Shown: positions 25,227-34,757, counted from the stretch's first letter. The stretch: DNA of 64,000 nt from Veillonella parvula DSM 2008 (GCF_000024945.1 NC_013520.1:1761001-1825000); one strand, 5' to 3'. The notes: generated from the sequence alone by a model not told the origin. Numbers and translations: made by a program.

Positions 25227-26033
25227 TTATTCTTCCACAAGCTCTAAGTCCTGTTCATACGCATAGTCTGCTTCTGCTTGTGTAATCATGCCTTGGTCTA
25301 CCATTTGTTCGAGCACCAGCTTTTGTCGAGCTTTAGCCCCTTCATAGTTCGTGTAAGGATCTAAATAGGACGGTGCATTAGGTAATGCTGCGAGTAAAGC
25401 GCTTTGCCCCAATGTTAATCGACTGGGACTCGTACCAAAGTAGCCATAAGAGGCTTCGTAGATACCGTAGTAATCATGTCCATAATATACGGTATTCAAA
25501 TACATAGTTAAAATTTCTTCCTTAGAATAGTAATGTTCCATCTCGCTAGCGAGGATGGCCTCTTCCACCTTACGACTCATGATGCGCTTCGAGGAAAGGA
25601 ACAGATTTTTTACAAGTTGTTGCGTAATAGTACTACCGCCTTCCAGCGTTTCACCTGCTATGGTATTTGTGTACAAGGCGCGAATAATACCGAGTACATC
25701 AATAGCTCCATGTTTATAATACCGCTTATCCTCAATAGCAATTAATGCATTTTTTGTATACTCAGGAATAACATCCCCTTTCACCCAATGCTCTTTTGAA
25801 ACACGTTGATTAAGAGCTATCTGTACTTTATCTCTAAATGTAAACAGTCGTATAATTCGATCTGTACGACTGAGCGTGTCTTCACTTTGTTCTATTTGTT
25901 TTTCAACAAGTGTATGAACTTTACTCTCACGATTTGTCCCTTGAAAGCTATGGTATCCGTCATAGATAAACATAGCCAAAATCATGACCACCACGAATAC
26001 AACCAGGTTTCGAAGGTAGCGAAATACTTTCAT
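25227..26033 (-). CDS. Monofunctional peptidoglycan glycosyltransferase (GT51)
   Basis: 268 residues from ATG 26033 (AGGTG 7 bases upstream); a GTG at 26042 is an alternative. A single N-terminal membrane anchor (about 8-27) is followed by a GT51 domain: catalytic Glu in AIEDKRYYKHGAID (near 100-112), GGSTITQQLVKNLF, and the second Glu region EILTMYLNTVYYG. There is no transpeptidase domain, so it is MtgA-like and polymerises lipid II outside the inner membrane. It probably stands alone, ended by the terminator at 25170-25207. Confidence 0.88.
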   Translation of the reverse strand: MKVFRYLRNLVVFVVVMILAMFIYDGYHSFQGTNRESKVHTLVEKQIEQSEDTLSRTDRIIRLFTFRDKVQIALNQRVSKEHWVKGDVIPEYTKNALIAIEDKRYYKHGAIDVLGIIRALYTNTIAGETLEGGSTITQQLVKNLFLSSKRIMSRKVEEAILASEMEHYYSKEEILTMYLNTVYYGHDYYGIYEASYGYFGTSPSRLTLGQSALLAALPNAPSYLDPYTNYEGAKARQKLVLEQMVDQGMITQAEADYAYEQDLELVEE

Positions 26034-26364
26034 TTCTTTCACCTATTTCTTAAAGGTCTATAATATAAACACATGTAAACATAGGTTTATAATCTAGCCA
26101 TCTATACAATACCTTATATACATATACAAATATAAAGTATATTAAATGTATTGTATCACATCAATCAAGAAGAAGATATGTAAAACACTAGTTTTTACGT
26201 CCACTCATACTACAAATATATTTAATATATCTTAATAACGGCACGATACTATATATCTATAAATACCGATTAATGCATATTAGTTATACTTATTAAGTTG
26301 TATTAAAAACTTTAAATAGAGTATAATATATGAGATGATAAAAACATGCCTATGGAGGAGTAAT
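26034..26364. other. AT-rich divergent region with CsoR-family gene promoter
   Basis: A plus-strand promoter TTGTAT (26298-26303), 18-base spacer, TATAAT (26322-26327) precedes the regulator gene. No G/C-tract palindrome of the kind at 12717 or 18421 is present here, so autoregulation by such a site is not seen. The rest is AT-rich without ORFs. Confidence 0.55.
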
Positions 26365-26643
26365 ATGAAACAGTGTATGGATTCAGAAAATCTGCATCGT
26401 CGATTGCGTAAAATCTTAGGTCAAGTGCAAGCTATTGATCGAATGATTGAAGAAGACATTCCCTGCGAAGATGTGTTGAGCCAAATTAATGCAGCTAAAT
26501 CTGCACTACATAAAGTAGGACAAGTAATTCTTGAAGGACATATCAACCACTGCGTACGAGATGGTATCGAACATGGTGACGTAGAAAAAACCATTAGCGA
26601 CTTTACAAAAGCTGTAGAGCGCTTTGCAAATATGGGTAAATAA
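26365..26643 (+). CDS. CsoR/RcnR-family metal-sensing transcriptional repressor
   Basis: 92 residues from ATG 26365, with GGAGG upstream. The all-helical DUF156 fold is recognised by LHRRLRKILGQVQAIDRMI and the metal site residues Cys34, His59 and Cys63, spaced exactly 25 and 4 as in copper sensor CsoR (Cys36, His61, Cys65 of M. tuberculosis); RcnR (nickel/cobalt) would have His in place of the last Cys. Operators of this family look like ATACCCC..GGGGTAT, and two such palindromes occur upstream of the nik-like genes in this window. The sensed metal is uncertain: ligands favour copper, operators here favour a link with the transporter. Confidence 0.85.
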   Translation: MKQCMDSENLHRRLRKILGQVQAIDRMIEEDIPCEDVLSQINAAKSALHKVGQVILEGHINHCVRDGIEHGDVEKTISDFTKAVERFANMGK

Positions 26644-26646
26644 AAA

Positions 26647-26724
26647 AGGACTCTACAAATGAATTGCACCCAAAAATTAGACATAATTTTGGGAGGTGCA
26701 GTTCAAAATGTAGGGTCCTTTTTA
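26647..26724. repeat. Terminator carrying an IS3-end-like palindrome in its loop
   Basis: The outer stem AAGGAC-CTACA pairs with TGTAG-GTCCTT and is T-rich on both sides, making a bidirectional terminator between the regulator and ptsH. The loop is a second palindrome of about 46 bases: TGAATTGCACC at one end and GGTGCAGTTCA at the other, enclosing CAAAAATTAGAC and ATAATTTTGGG. The TGAACTGCACC-AAAA-TTAGACA pattern resembles IS3/IS150-type inverted ends. A similar structure is at 34491-34585. Confidence 0.65.
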
Positions 26725-26735
26725 TTACCCCAATA

Positions 26736-26996
26736 TTAATCGTGGTTAGTTGTTAAGAATTCGCCCAATGCAGCGAGTACATCATCTTCGTCAGCACCGT
26801 CAGCAGTCAATATAACGGATGTACCTTTTGTAGCACCCAAAGTCAATACAGTTAAGATAGACTTAGCATCCGCTGTTTTGCCATTGGCAGCAATAGTCAC
26901 TTTAGAAGCAAACTTAGCAGCCAATTGTGTGAAGGCTGTAGCAGGACGAGCATGTAAACCAGATTCGTTAGTAATTTCTACTGTTAATTCTTTCAT
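26736..26996 (-). CDS. ptsH: Phosphocarrier protein HPr
   Basis: 86 residues. Active His15 in SGLHARPA and regulatory Ser46 in DAKSILTVL are present, the latter implying HPr kinase control as in Firmicutes. It accepts phosphate from Enzyme I and passes it to sugar-specific EIIA domains such as that of FruA in this window. It lies 138 bases downstream of ptsI on the same strand, so it may be co-transcribed or have its own promoter. Confidence 0.95.
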   Translation of the reverse strand: MKELTVEITNESGLHARPATAFTQLAAKFASKVTIAANGKTADAKSILTVLTLGATKGTSVILTADGADEDDVLAALGEFLTTNHD

Positions 26997-27134
26997 GATA
27001 ACCTCTTTCTATCTCGATAGGCAGAGCCTATCTCATACGTTCTAATAGATATATTGTATCAATATCAAGTATTTCAATTCAAGTATATTACATCTTATTT
27101 GCTATATAATGATTCTATTTAAGGCAAAACTGGA

Positions 27135-28862
27135 TTATAGTAAACCTTTTTCAGCTAATACAGATTTAGCGTATTCTGTAATTTCTTCTGCTGTGTCCAT
27201 AGTAAGTGCTTTATTTGCCACCTCTTCACATTCTGCTTTGGAAACAGAACGCAAGATATTTTTAATAAGAGGAATCGAAGAAGCAGTCATGGAGAATTCG
27301 TCGAGGCCAAGACCTAATAGAATCATGGTCGCCACAGGATCACTAGCAAGCTCACCACACATACCTGTAAATTTACCTTGCTCATGACTAGCGTCAATGA
27401 CATGCTTAATAAGACGTAACACGCCTGGATGCAATGGTTGATACAAGCTACCGATTGCTTCGTTCATACGGTCTACTGCCAATGTGTATTGGCAAAGATC
27501 ATTCGTACCGATACTAAAGAAGTCTACATATTTAGCAAGGATTGGAGATATAACAGCTGCCGCTGGTACTTCGATCATGATGCCAACCTTGATATCCTTG
27601 TTAAAATCCTTTCCTTCAGCCGCCAGCTCCGTCTTACATTCACTAAGCATATCATTCGCTTGTTTCACTTCCTCAACGGAAGCAATCATAGGATACATAA
27701 TGTGAATGTCACCAAATGCACTAGCTCGTAACAAGGCACGCAATTGTACCTTAAAGATATCTGGACGATTTAAAGAAATGCGAATGGCACGATAACCGAG
27801 GAATGGGTTCATTTCACTTGGCAAATCAAGGCATTTTAATTCCTTGTCGCCACCGATATCCATGGTACGGATGATAACCGGTTGCCCTTTCATCTCTTGG
27901 GCTACCTTTTTATACTCTTCAAATTGTACATCTTCTGCAGGTAATTCATCGTTTTCCATGTAAAGGAATTCTGTACGGTACAAACCAATACCTTGTGCAC
28001 CCATAGTGAGCGCATGTTTAGCGTCCTTTGCCTTCCCGATGTTACCGAATAACTCTACATGGTGACCATCAGTGGTGGTAGCTTCAAGATTAGCAGATTC
28101 GCGCAACCGTTTTAATTCCTCTTGGAACGCCAACGCTTGATTTGTATACTCCGTCCAATCCGCATCAGATGGATTGATTTCTACGATACCATCGGTACCA
28201 AGAACGACTGCTTTGTCGCCATCAGCGAAACTTTCAATATCGCCGACTCCCATAACAGCGGGAATTTCGAGTGTACGAGCCATGATAGCCGCATGAGATG
28301 TAGGACCACCCGCCGCAGTGACAATGCCTTTTACCACATTTTTATCGAGGGAGGCCGTATCAGATGGTGCCAAATCATGAGCCACCAAGATAACTTCGCC
28401 AGAAATATGTGATAAACCGCGAGGATTCATACCTAATATATTGCGCATCAAACGATCGCCGATATCTTTAATATCTGCACCTCGTTCACGCATGTAGGCA
28501 TCTTCCATACCAAGGAAGATATTGGCAAAGCTTTCAATTGTTTGAGACGTGGCCGCTACCACGTTCATATGGCTAGACTCAACAAGGGATTTAATTCCGT
28601 CAGACAAGGATGGGTCTTGAGCAATTTGCATGTGCGCTTCAAAAATAGCCGCCTCTTCTGGTCCCATTTCATCCAACGCTTTTTTACGAATAGTATCCAA
28701 TTGTTTTAAGGTAGATGCCATAGCAGTTGCAAACTTACTAATTTCTTCTTCTACCTTGTCTTCCGCTACAGTGTAATCAGGAATGACAATTTCCTCTTGA
28801 ATATATCTATATACATTGCCTACTGCAACGCCACGAGATCCAGAAATCCCTTGAATTCGCAT
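27135..28862 (-). CDS. ptsI: Phosphoenolpyruvate-protein phosphotransferase (Enzyme I)
   Basis: 575 residues, standard for Enzyme I. It takes phosphate from PEP and passes it to HPr. The phosphorylated His190 lies in AGGPTSHAAIMAR, the PEP-binding TIM-barrel domain (about 260-560) contains GLYRTEFLYM, DIGGDKEL and GTNDLCQYTLA, and a reactive Cys lies in GMCGELASDP near 502. The gene order ptsI-ptsH is inverted relative to the usual ptsH-ptsI. Confidence 0.96.
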   Translation of the reverse strand: MRIQGISGSRGVAVGNVYRYIQEEIVIPDYTVAEDKVEEEISKFATAMASTLKQLDTIRKKALDEMGPEEAAIFEAHMQIAQDPSLSDGIKSLVESSHMNVVAATSQTIESFANIFLGMEDAYMRERGADIKDIGDRLMRNILGMNPRGLSHISGEVILVAHDLAPSDTASLDKNVVKGIVTAAGGPTSHAAIMARTLEIPAVMGVGDIESFADGDKAVVLGTDGIVEINPSDADWTEYTNQALAFQEELKRLRESANLEATTTDGHHVELFGNIGKAKDAKHALTMGAQGIGLYRTEFLYMENDELPAEDVQFEEYKKVAQEMKGQPVIIRTMDIGGDKELKCLDLPSEMNPFLGYRAIRISLNRPDIFKVQLRALLRASAFGDIHIMYPMIASVEEVKQANDMLSECKTELAAEGKDFNKDIKVGIMIEVPAAAVISPILAKYVDFFSIGTNDLCQYTLAVDRMNEAIGSLYQPLHPGVLRLIKHVIDASHEQGKFTGMCGELASDPVATMILLGLGLDEFSMTASSIPLIKNILRSVSKAECEEVANKALTMDTAEEITEYAKSVLAEKGLL

Positions 28863-29179
28863 ATGTGTTCCTCTTTCTATTACGATTAGCTACATTACTT
28901 TTTATTTTATCATTTCTCGGTTAAACAATAAAGTAATCCAAATACCTATATCCCCTTAAATAACCGTCCCACATGGGGCATTTTTATTTTATTATAACTC
29001 TTAATAAACGCTGTAAGCTTTCCTTATTTTCCCTTTATTTTGCTATAAATTTATACGATTCCATGCCATGCTTAAGGCCTATTTATGATATAATATTATA
29101 ATATAGAATATATAATAATATACATATGAGACTTTCACGGGCTTCATGGTGAAAGTCTTACTTATTGATAGGAGACTTT
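28863..29179. other. Divergent region between ptsI and dapF
   Basis: 317 bases of AT-rich DNA with promoters for both directions. Its clearest structure is the perfect 9-bp inverted repeat GACTTTCAC (29130-29138) / GTGAAAGTC (29149-29157) just before the dapF ribosome site, one more example of the recurring GTGAAAG word. It is not followed by a T-tract, so it is unlikely to be a terminator. Confidence 0.5.
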
Positions 29180-30013
29180 ATGAAATTAACAAAAATGCAT
29201 GGTCTCGGTAATGATTTCATCCTCTTTGCCGACCCACAAGGGACTTCTAAAGACTACACAGACCTCGCCATTCGCCTTTGCGATCGTCGTACGGGTATTG
29301 GTGCCGATGGTCTTGCCATCCTAGTACCTTCCGAAACCTGTGATGTGCGCATGCGCATCATCAACTCCGATGGTAGTGAAGCAGAAATGTGCGGTAATGC
29401 GATTCGGTGCTTTGCCAAATACGCTTATGAACACGGTGAAACAACGAAGGAGACTTTCACTATCGAAACCTTGGCAGGCGTAATGAAGCCTACCTTGACT
29501 ATCGAAAACGGAATAGTCACACAAGTTACTGTAGACATGGGCAAACCATTCTTCAAGGCCCAAGACATTCCTATGAATGTAAACATGGATAAGGTTATCG
29601 ACGTAGACCTCGATATAAACGGTGAGACCGTAACGGTAAGCTCCGTATTGCTCGGCGTGCCTCATACGGAGGTATTCATCGACGACATTACAAAGGCCCC
29701 TGTTACAACACAAGGCCCAATCCTTGAAAAACACGATGCCTTCCCTGCTAACACAAATGTAAACTACATTGAAGTAGTAAATGACAAACATATCAAGGTG
29801 CGCACTTGGGAGCGCGGCGCTGGTGCTACCTTAGCTTGTGGAACAGGCTCTTGTGCCTCTGCCATTATGTCCTTTGAAAAGGGTTTAACAGGTCGCGAAG
29901 TAGATGTGGAACTCTATTTAGGTACATTGCATATTTCATACTTGGAGGATGGCACGGTGCTCATGACAGGCCCGGCTGAGGAAGTCTTCGAAACAGAACT
30001 TCCTATCGATTAA
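29180..30013 (+). CDS. dapF: Diaminopimelate epimerase
   Basis: 277 residues from ATG 29180 (AGGAGACTTT upstream); an ATG at 29165 in frame is an unlikely alternative. It converts LL- to meso-diaminopimelate for peptidoglycan and lysine synthesis. Catalytic cysteines lie in MCGNAIRC (Cys71) and LACGTGSCA (near 219). It starts a four-gene plus-strand block with an nhaC-type antiporter and the fructose genes; the next ORF begins two bases after its stop. Confidence 0.95.
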   Translation: MKLTKMHGLGNDFILFADPQGTSKDYTDLAIRLCDRRTGIGADGLAILVPSETCDVRMRIINSDGSEAEMCGNAIRCFAKYAYEHGETTKETFTIETLAGVMKPTLTIENGIVTQVTVDMGKPFFKAQDIPMNVNMDKVIDVDLDINGETVTVSSVLLGVPHTEVFIDDITKAPVTTQGPILEKHDAFPANTNVNYIEVVNDKHIKVRTWERGAGATLACGTGSCASAIMSFEKGLTGREVDVELYLGTLHISYLEDGTVLMTGPAEEVFETELPID

Positions 30014-30014
30014 A

Positions 30015-31412
30015 ATGAAGTGGTTACAGCTTATATTAAATGCGTTCCTAAGGTACCAACAGGGTCGCACCCTCATGCCACGGAATATAGAGTCCCTTTT
30101 GGGACTACTTGCATCCATTCTCGTCATCCTCATCGCCGTAGCCAATAGCATCGCTATTGGTTATGCCTTGATTGTCGTATGGAGCATCATGGCCTACGTG
30201 TTCTATCGCAAAGGATATGCACTAAAAGAATTATTAAACCTATCTTGGACAGGTGCGAAAACATCTATCGTAGTGATGCAAATCTTCCTTCTTATCGGTT
30301 GGCTCATCGCCATGTGGCAAGCAGCAGGCGTTATCCCTATGATCATCACCACAGGTATCGATTTGATTGATCCGTCTATCTTTATCGTCTGTGCCTTTTT
30401 AATAACAGCTGCCGTGAGCATGCTGTTAGGCACCGCACTAGGCACTGTAGGCACGATAGGCATCGTACTCATCATGATGGCAAGAGCTGGAAGTATTCCA
30501 GAAAATATCGTAGCTGGTGCCATTATTGCAGGTGCTTACTTTGGTGATCGAAACGGTCCACTATCCTCTAGTGCGTCTCTTGTAGCAGCCTTAACCCATA
30601 CAAAGGTATCGACGAATATTCCCATCATGTTTAAAGATGGTATTCCAGCACTCATCATCTCTACAGTGCTGTATCTATTACTATCTCAGTGGTACCCACT
30701 CAATTACGAAAATAGTTTACTATCCGATACAATTCACTTTATTTTCAACATCGATTGGACATTATGGATTCCAGTCATCATCGTCATTGGTCTACTGCCT
30801 TTGAAAGTATCTATCCGTTGGCCTATCGGACTCAGTGCATTAGCAGCGGCAATTCTAGCTTATACAAATCAAGGAGCCACCATTTCTGAGTTGGGATGGT
30901 ATACCTTAACGGGCTTTGAACTACCGCACTACAATCCACTAGCTGATATCATTCATGGCGGCGGTCTACAAACGATGTTTATCCCTACCCTTTCGATTTT
31001 CATGGCTACTGCCATTTCAGGCATGCTTGAAGGGGTTGGCTTCTGGAACGATGTGAGACAGCTATTAGAACGTGCTAAAACTAGAAGTGATGTATTTGCA
31101 GCCAACATAGGCCTTGCCTTTTTAACAGGTGCGGTTGGATGCAGCCAAGCTATTGCGGTAGTTATGACGCACTCTATTATGCGTATTACCTACGCTCAAC
31201 GGGGTATTCAAGACGAAGATGTGATGCTAGACTTTGAAAATAGCGGCATCCTCATTGCTCCATTGCAACCGTGGAATATCGCTGCCTACGTGCCCGTTGT
31301 CATGATGGGTACAAGTTCCGCAGGTTACGTACCATTTGCCTTCTTCCTATATCTAGTACCACTCATCTATTGGTTACGCTTACGGAAGCAAGATCAACCG
31401 ATCATACGCTAA
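30015..31412 (+). CDS. NhaC-family sodium/proton antiporter-like membrane protein
   Basis: 465 residues with about 11-12 membrane segments. The NhaC family pattern is seen in GTALGTVGTIGIVLI, the GAIIAGAYFGDRNGPLSSSASLVAA region (near 167-191) and the QPWNIAAYVPVV segment. It would exchange Na+ for H+ or, like some relatives, malate-lactate. ATG 30015 has no ribosome site but follows the dapF stop by one base, suggesting coupling; ATG 30075 is an alternative that keeps all membrane segments. Substrate is inferred. Confidence 0.8.
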   Translation: MKWLQLILNAFLRYQQGRTLMPRNIESLLGLLASILVILIAVANSIAIGYALIVVWSIMAYVFYRKGYALKELLNLSWTGAKTSIVVMQIFLLIGWLIAMWQAAGVIPMIITTGIDLIDPSIFIVCAFLITAAVSMLLGTALGTVGTIGIVLIMMARAGSIPENIVAGAIIAGAYFGDRNGPLSSSASLVAALTHTKVSTNIPIMFKDGIPALIISTVLYLLLSQWYPLNYENSLLSDTIHFIFNIDWTLWIPVIIVIGLLPLKVSIRWPIGLSALAAAILAYTNQGATISELGWYTLTGFELPHYNPLADIIHGGGLQTMFIPTLSIFMATAISGMLEGVGFWNDVRQLLERAKTRSDVFAANIGLAFLTGAVGCSQAIAVVMTHSIMRITYAQRGIQDEDVMLDFENSGILIAPLQPWNIAAYVPVVMMGTSSAGYVPFAFFLYLVPLIYWLRLRKQDQPIIR

Positions 31413-31440
31413 TTAGTAATATCTCAAAAGGGGAAATTGT

Positions 31441-32355
31441 ATGATTTACACTATTACCTTTAACCCAGCTCTCGATTATATTGTGCGCCTTGATCACCTC
31501 AAGACGGGTACTATTAATCGTACCATCCAAGAATACGTTCTCGGTGGCGGCAAAGGTATCAACGTATCTATCGTGCTCAATAATCTTGGCATGGATACGA
31601 CAGCACTCGGCTTCATCGCAGGGTTTACAGGCGAAGAAATCGTAACACAACTCAAGAAATTCGGCGTGAAAGAAGATTTCATCCGACTTCGCGAAGGATT
31701 AACCCGCATCAATGTTAAAGTAAAAGCCTCTGATGAGGAAACAGAGATTAACGGCCGCGGCCCAATCATTGGTGCCGACGAATTAGAAGCTCTATACAAA
31801 CAACTCGATGCGTTGACCGAAAAGGACACCTTAATCCTTGCTGGGAGCATTCCTTCTAGTCTACCAAGCGATATGTACGAACTCATTATGGATCGCTTAC
31901 AACATAAAAACATCCGCATCGTAGTAGATGCTACAAAAGATCTACTCACAAAAGTCTTGCCTTATAAACCATTCTTAATTAAGCCAAATAATCACGAGCT
32001 TAGCGAAATCTTTGGTCGCACTCTCGCTACAAAGGATGACCTTGTAGAAGCTGCCAAAGCATTACAAGAGAAAGGTGCACAACACGTGCTCATCTCCATG
32101 GCTGGTGATGGAGCTATCTTGGTCGCTGCTGACGGCACTGTATACACGAGTCCTGCCCCTAAAGGTATACTCGTAAATTCCGTAGGCGCTGGCGATTCCA
32201 TGGTCGCTGGCTTTATTACGGGCTATGAAAAGACAGGTAAATTACAAGAGGCGCTCTACTGGGGCATCTCCAGTGGATCTGCCTCTGCCTACTCTGAAAA
32301 CCTCGCAACCCTTGAAGAAGTAGAAACACTACTTTCACAAATACGAGTTAAATAA
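31441..32355 (+). CDS. fruK: 1-phosphofructokinase
   Basis: 304 residues of the PfkB family. GGGKGINVSIVL (about 36-47) and the C-terminal GAGDSMVAGFITG with the catalytic Asp are both present. It converts fructose-1-phosphate to fructose-1,6-bisphosphate. The following gene encodes the fructose PTS permease, which settles the choice against tagatose-6-phosphate kinase. ATG 31441 follows AAAGGGGAAATT. Confidence 0.93.
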   Translation: MIYTITFNPALDYIVRLDHLKTGTINRTIQEYVLGGGKGINVSIVLNNLGMDTTALGFIAGFTGEEIVTQLKKFGVKEDFIRLREGLTRINVKVKASDEETEINGRGPIIGADELEALYKQLDALTEKDTLILAGSIPSSLPSDMYELIMDRLQHKNIRIVVDATKDLLTKVLPYKPFLIKPNNHELSEIFGRTLATKDDLVEAAKALQEKGAQHVLISMAGDGAILVAADGTVYTSPAPKGILVNSVGAGDSMVAGFITGYEKTGKLQEALYWGISSGSASAYSENLATLEEVETLLSQIRVK

Positions 32356-32388
32356 TTTTATTTTTTATTTGCATCAAGGAGTACACAT

Positions 32389-34383
32389 ATGCAAATCACT
32401 GATTTATTAAAACCTCAATCTATTTTGCTGAATGCAGATCCTGTCACAAAGGCTGATGCCATTTACACCTTAGGTGAATTGATGGAAAAAGGCGGCAACC
32501 TCATCGATAAAGGTGAGTACTTAACAGCTGTCTTTGCTCGAGAAGAGTCAGGTTCTACGGGTCTCGGTGATGGTATCGCCACACCACATGCTAAATCTGC
32601 AGGCGTAAAAGAAGCAGGCCTCGCTGCTATGGTCGTGCCTAACGGTGTGGATTTTGAAGCACTTGATGGTCAACCATCTCGCCTATTCTTTATGATTGCT
32701 GCTCCAGAAGGCGCATCTGACACTCATGTAGAGGTATTGAGTCAGTTAGCAACAATGGTGATCGACCCTGATTTCAAAGAAGCTCTTATCGCAGCTCCAA
32801 CGGTAGAACGTTTCTTGGAACTCGTAACAGCTAAAGAGCAAGGCAACTTTGATCCATCTGTAGAAGGGTTTATCAAAACAGCAGAGGATCCAAAAGCAAC
32901 AAGTATTACTGGCGCTATCGAAGCAAAGGCTGCAGAAGCAATTGAAAAGGTGGCACCTAAGATTTCTGTAGATAACCCGCATTATGATCTACTAGCCGTT
33001 ACAGGCTGTCCTACTGGCATCGCACATACCTACATGGCTGCAGAATCTTTAGAACGCAAAGCTAAAGAAATGGGCATCTCCTTAAAAGTAGAAAAAAACG
33101 GTGCTTCTGGCGTTAAAGACGCTCTTACAGCAGAAGAAATTGCACATGCTAAATGCATTATCGTAGCTTCCGATCGTCAAGTAGAAATGGCACGCTTTGA
33201 CGGTAAACCTATGATTCAAACTAAGGTAGCGAATGGTATTAATAAAGCTGAAGAATTATTGCGTGAAGCTATGGCTGGTACAGCACCTGTATATCACGCT
33301 TCCCAATCCGACAAAAATGGCGCAGTAGGTGCATTCGATGCGGCAGATAACTTCGGTCGCCAAATCTACAAACATTTGATGAACGGCGTCTCTCACATGT
33401 TGCCGTTTGTTATCGGTGGCGGTATCTTGATTGCCCTCGCCTTCTTATTCGACGTATTCGATCCAGCAAATCCTAAAAACTTTGGTTCCGGTACACCTCT
33501 TGCGGCTTTCTTAATGCAAATCGGTGGCGCGTCCTTTGGCTTCATGTTACCAGTATTAGCGGGTTACATCGCTATGAGTATTGCGGACCGTCCAGGTCTT
33601 GTAGCTGGTTTCGTTGGCGGCTTATTAGCTAACCAAGGCGGCTCTGGTTTCCTAGGTGCATTGATTGCCGGTTTCGCAGCAGGTTATTTGGTATTATTAG
33701 TTAAGAAATTAGTATCTGGTTTGCCTCAAGCATTAGAAGGTACAAAACCGGTTCTCTTCTACCCTGTACTTGGCGTATTGTTCATCGGAATCGCTATTAC
33801 CTTTATCATCAATCCTCCTGTATCCGCACTTAACCACTGGTTAATGGACTCCTTGCAATCCATGGGCACAACTAGCCGCGTATTGTTAGGTCTTATCTTT
33901 GGTGCTATGATGTCCGTTGATATGGGTGGTCCTGTAAACAAAGCGGCTTATGTTATCGGTACTGGTGCTCTTGCAACTGGCGAATACGGTATCATGGCTG
34001 CTGTAATGGCAGGCGGTATGGTTCCTCCATTGGCAATCGCTCTTTGTACTACATTCTTCCCTAGCCGCTTCACAGAGGCTGAACGCAAATCTGGTATCAC
34101 AAACTACATCATGGGCCTTTCCTTCATCACAGAAGGGGCTATCCCATTTGCAGCTGCTGATCCAGTTCGCGTATTGCCAGCTTGCATCATCGGTGCTGGT
34201 ACAGCTGGTGCATTATCCATGTTCTTCGAATGCACACTACGCGCTCCACATGGCGGTATCTTCGTAGTACCAACAATTGGTAATCCACTTCTTTACCTTG
34301 CATCCATCGCAATCGGTTCCATTGTGGCTTGCTTCATCTTAGCACTTGTAAAGCCAAGTTTAAAAAATAGTATCACTAAATAG
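32389..34383 (+). CDS. fruA: Fructose PTS permease EIIABC
   Basis: 664 residues with three fused domains: EIIA (about 1-150, phosphorylated His67 in GIATPHAKS), EIIB (about 200-300, Cys207 in VTGCPTGIAHTYMA), and membrane EIIC (about 330-660, with about nine segments and the GAMMSVDMGGPVNK motif). Imports fructose as fructose-1-phosphate, using phosphate from HPr. ATG follows AAGGAG. It is the distal gene of the fruKA pair; no fruR/DeoR regulator is adjacent. The terminator at 34491-34585 follows. Confidence 0.95.
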   Translation: MQITDLLKPQSILLNADPVTKADAIYTLGELMEKGGNLIDKGEYLTAVFAREESGSTGLGDGIATPHAKSAGVKEAGLAAMVVPNGVDFEALDGQPSRLFFMIAAPEGASDTHVEVLSQLATMVIDPDFKEALIAAPTVERFLELVTAKEQGNFDPSVEGFIKTAEDPKATSITGAIEAKAAEAIEKVAPKISVDNPHYDLLAVTGCPTGIAHTYMAAESLERKAKEMGISLKVEKNGASGVKDALTAEEIAHAKCIIVASDRQVEMARFDGKPMIQTKVANGINKAEELLREAMAGTAPVYHASQSDKNGAVGAFDAADNFGRQIYKHLMNGVSHMLPFVIGGGILIALAFLFDVFDPANPKNFGSGTPLAAFLMQIGGASFGFMLPVLAGYIAMSIADRPGLVAGFVGGLLANQGGSGFLGALIAGFAAGYLVLLVKKLVSGLPQALEGTKPVLFYPVLGVLFIGIAITFIINPPVSALNHWLMDSLQSMGTTSRVLLGLIFGAMMSVDMGGPVNKAAYVIGTGALATGEYGIMAAVMAGGMVPPLAIALCTTFFPSRFTEAERKSGITNYIMGLSFITEGAIPFAAADPVRVLPACIIGAGTAGALSMFFECTLRAPHGGIFVVPTIGNPLLYLASIAIGSIVACFILALVKPSLKNSITK

Positions 34384-34490
34384 ACCATTAAAATTAACTA
34401 TCAATTATAGCTTATATATGATTGATGGCTGATGATTGATTATTGACTCTTATCGATGGTGAAAGCTGGTGTCACACCAGTAGATATAGT

Positions 34491-34585
34491 AAAAGGACTA
34501 GAATATACGTATTCTGAACTGACCTAAAATTGGACACAGTTTTGGAACAACAGTTCAGAAGTATAGGTGATCTAGTCCTTTTCTT
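34491..34585 (+). repeat. Terminator with an inserted IS3-end-like palindrome after fruA
   Basis: Outer arms AAAAGGACTAGA and TCTAGTCCTTTT form a perfect 12-bp terminator stem. Inside it lies a second palindrome: TTCTGAACTG ... CAGTTCAGAA (10 bp) enclosing CCTAAAATTGGACACAG and TTTTGG. The inner part has the same TGAACTG-ACC-AAAATTGGACA plan as the element at 26647-26724, and resembles IS3-family ends. The remaining 374-base gap contains a TTGTAC-18-TAAACT promoter (about 34662-34691) for the next gene. Confidence 0.65.
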
Positions 34586-34757
34586 ATATTCAAAAATAAT
34601 TAATATTATTTTATAATTCATGATCAAAACTACTTTCAAAAGTGGAAGCAAATCCTCAAAATTGTACAATTACATCAATTTATGTTAAACTATATAAATA
34701 TTAATTAACTTTAAAATTATAAATTATTATTAGAAATCTAGTTCGGAGAACTAATTC

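Noticed and set aside
30075-30077. ATG 30075 as the start of the NhaC-like protein
   Set aside because: Possible, but the earlier ATG at 30015 directly follows the dapF stop and suits translational coupling; kept only as an alternative.
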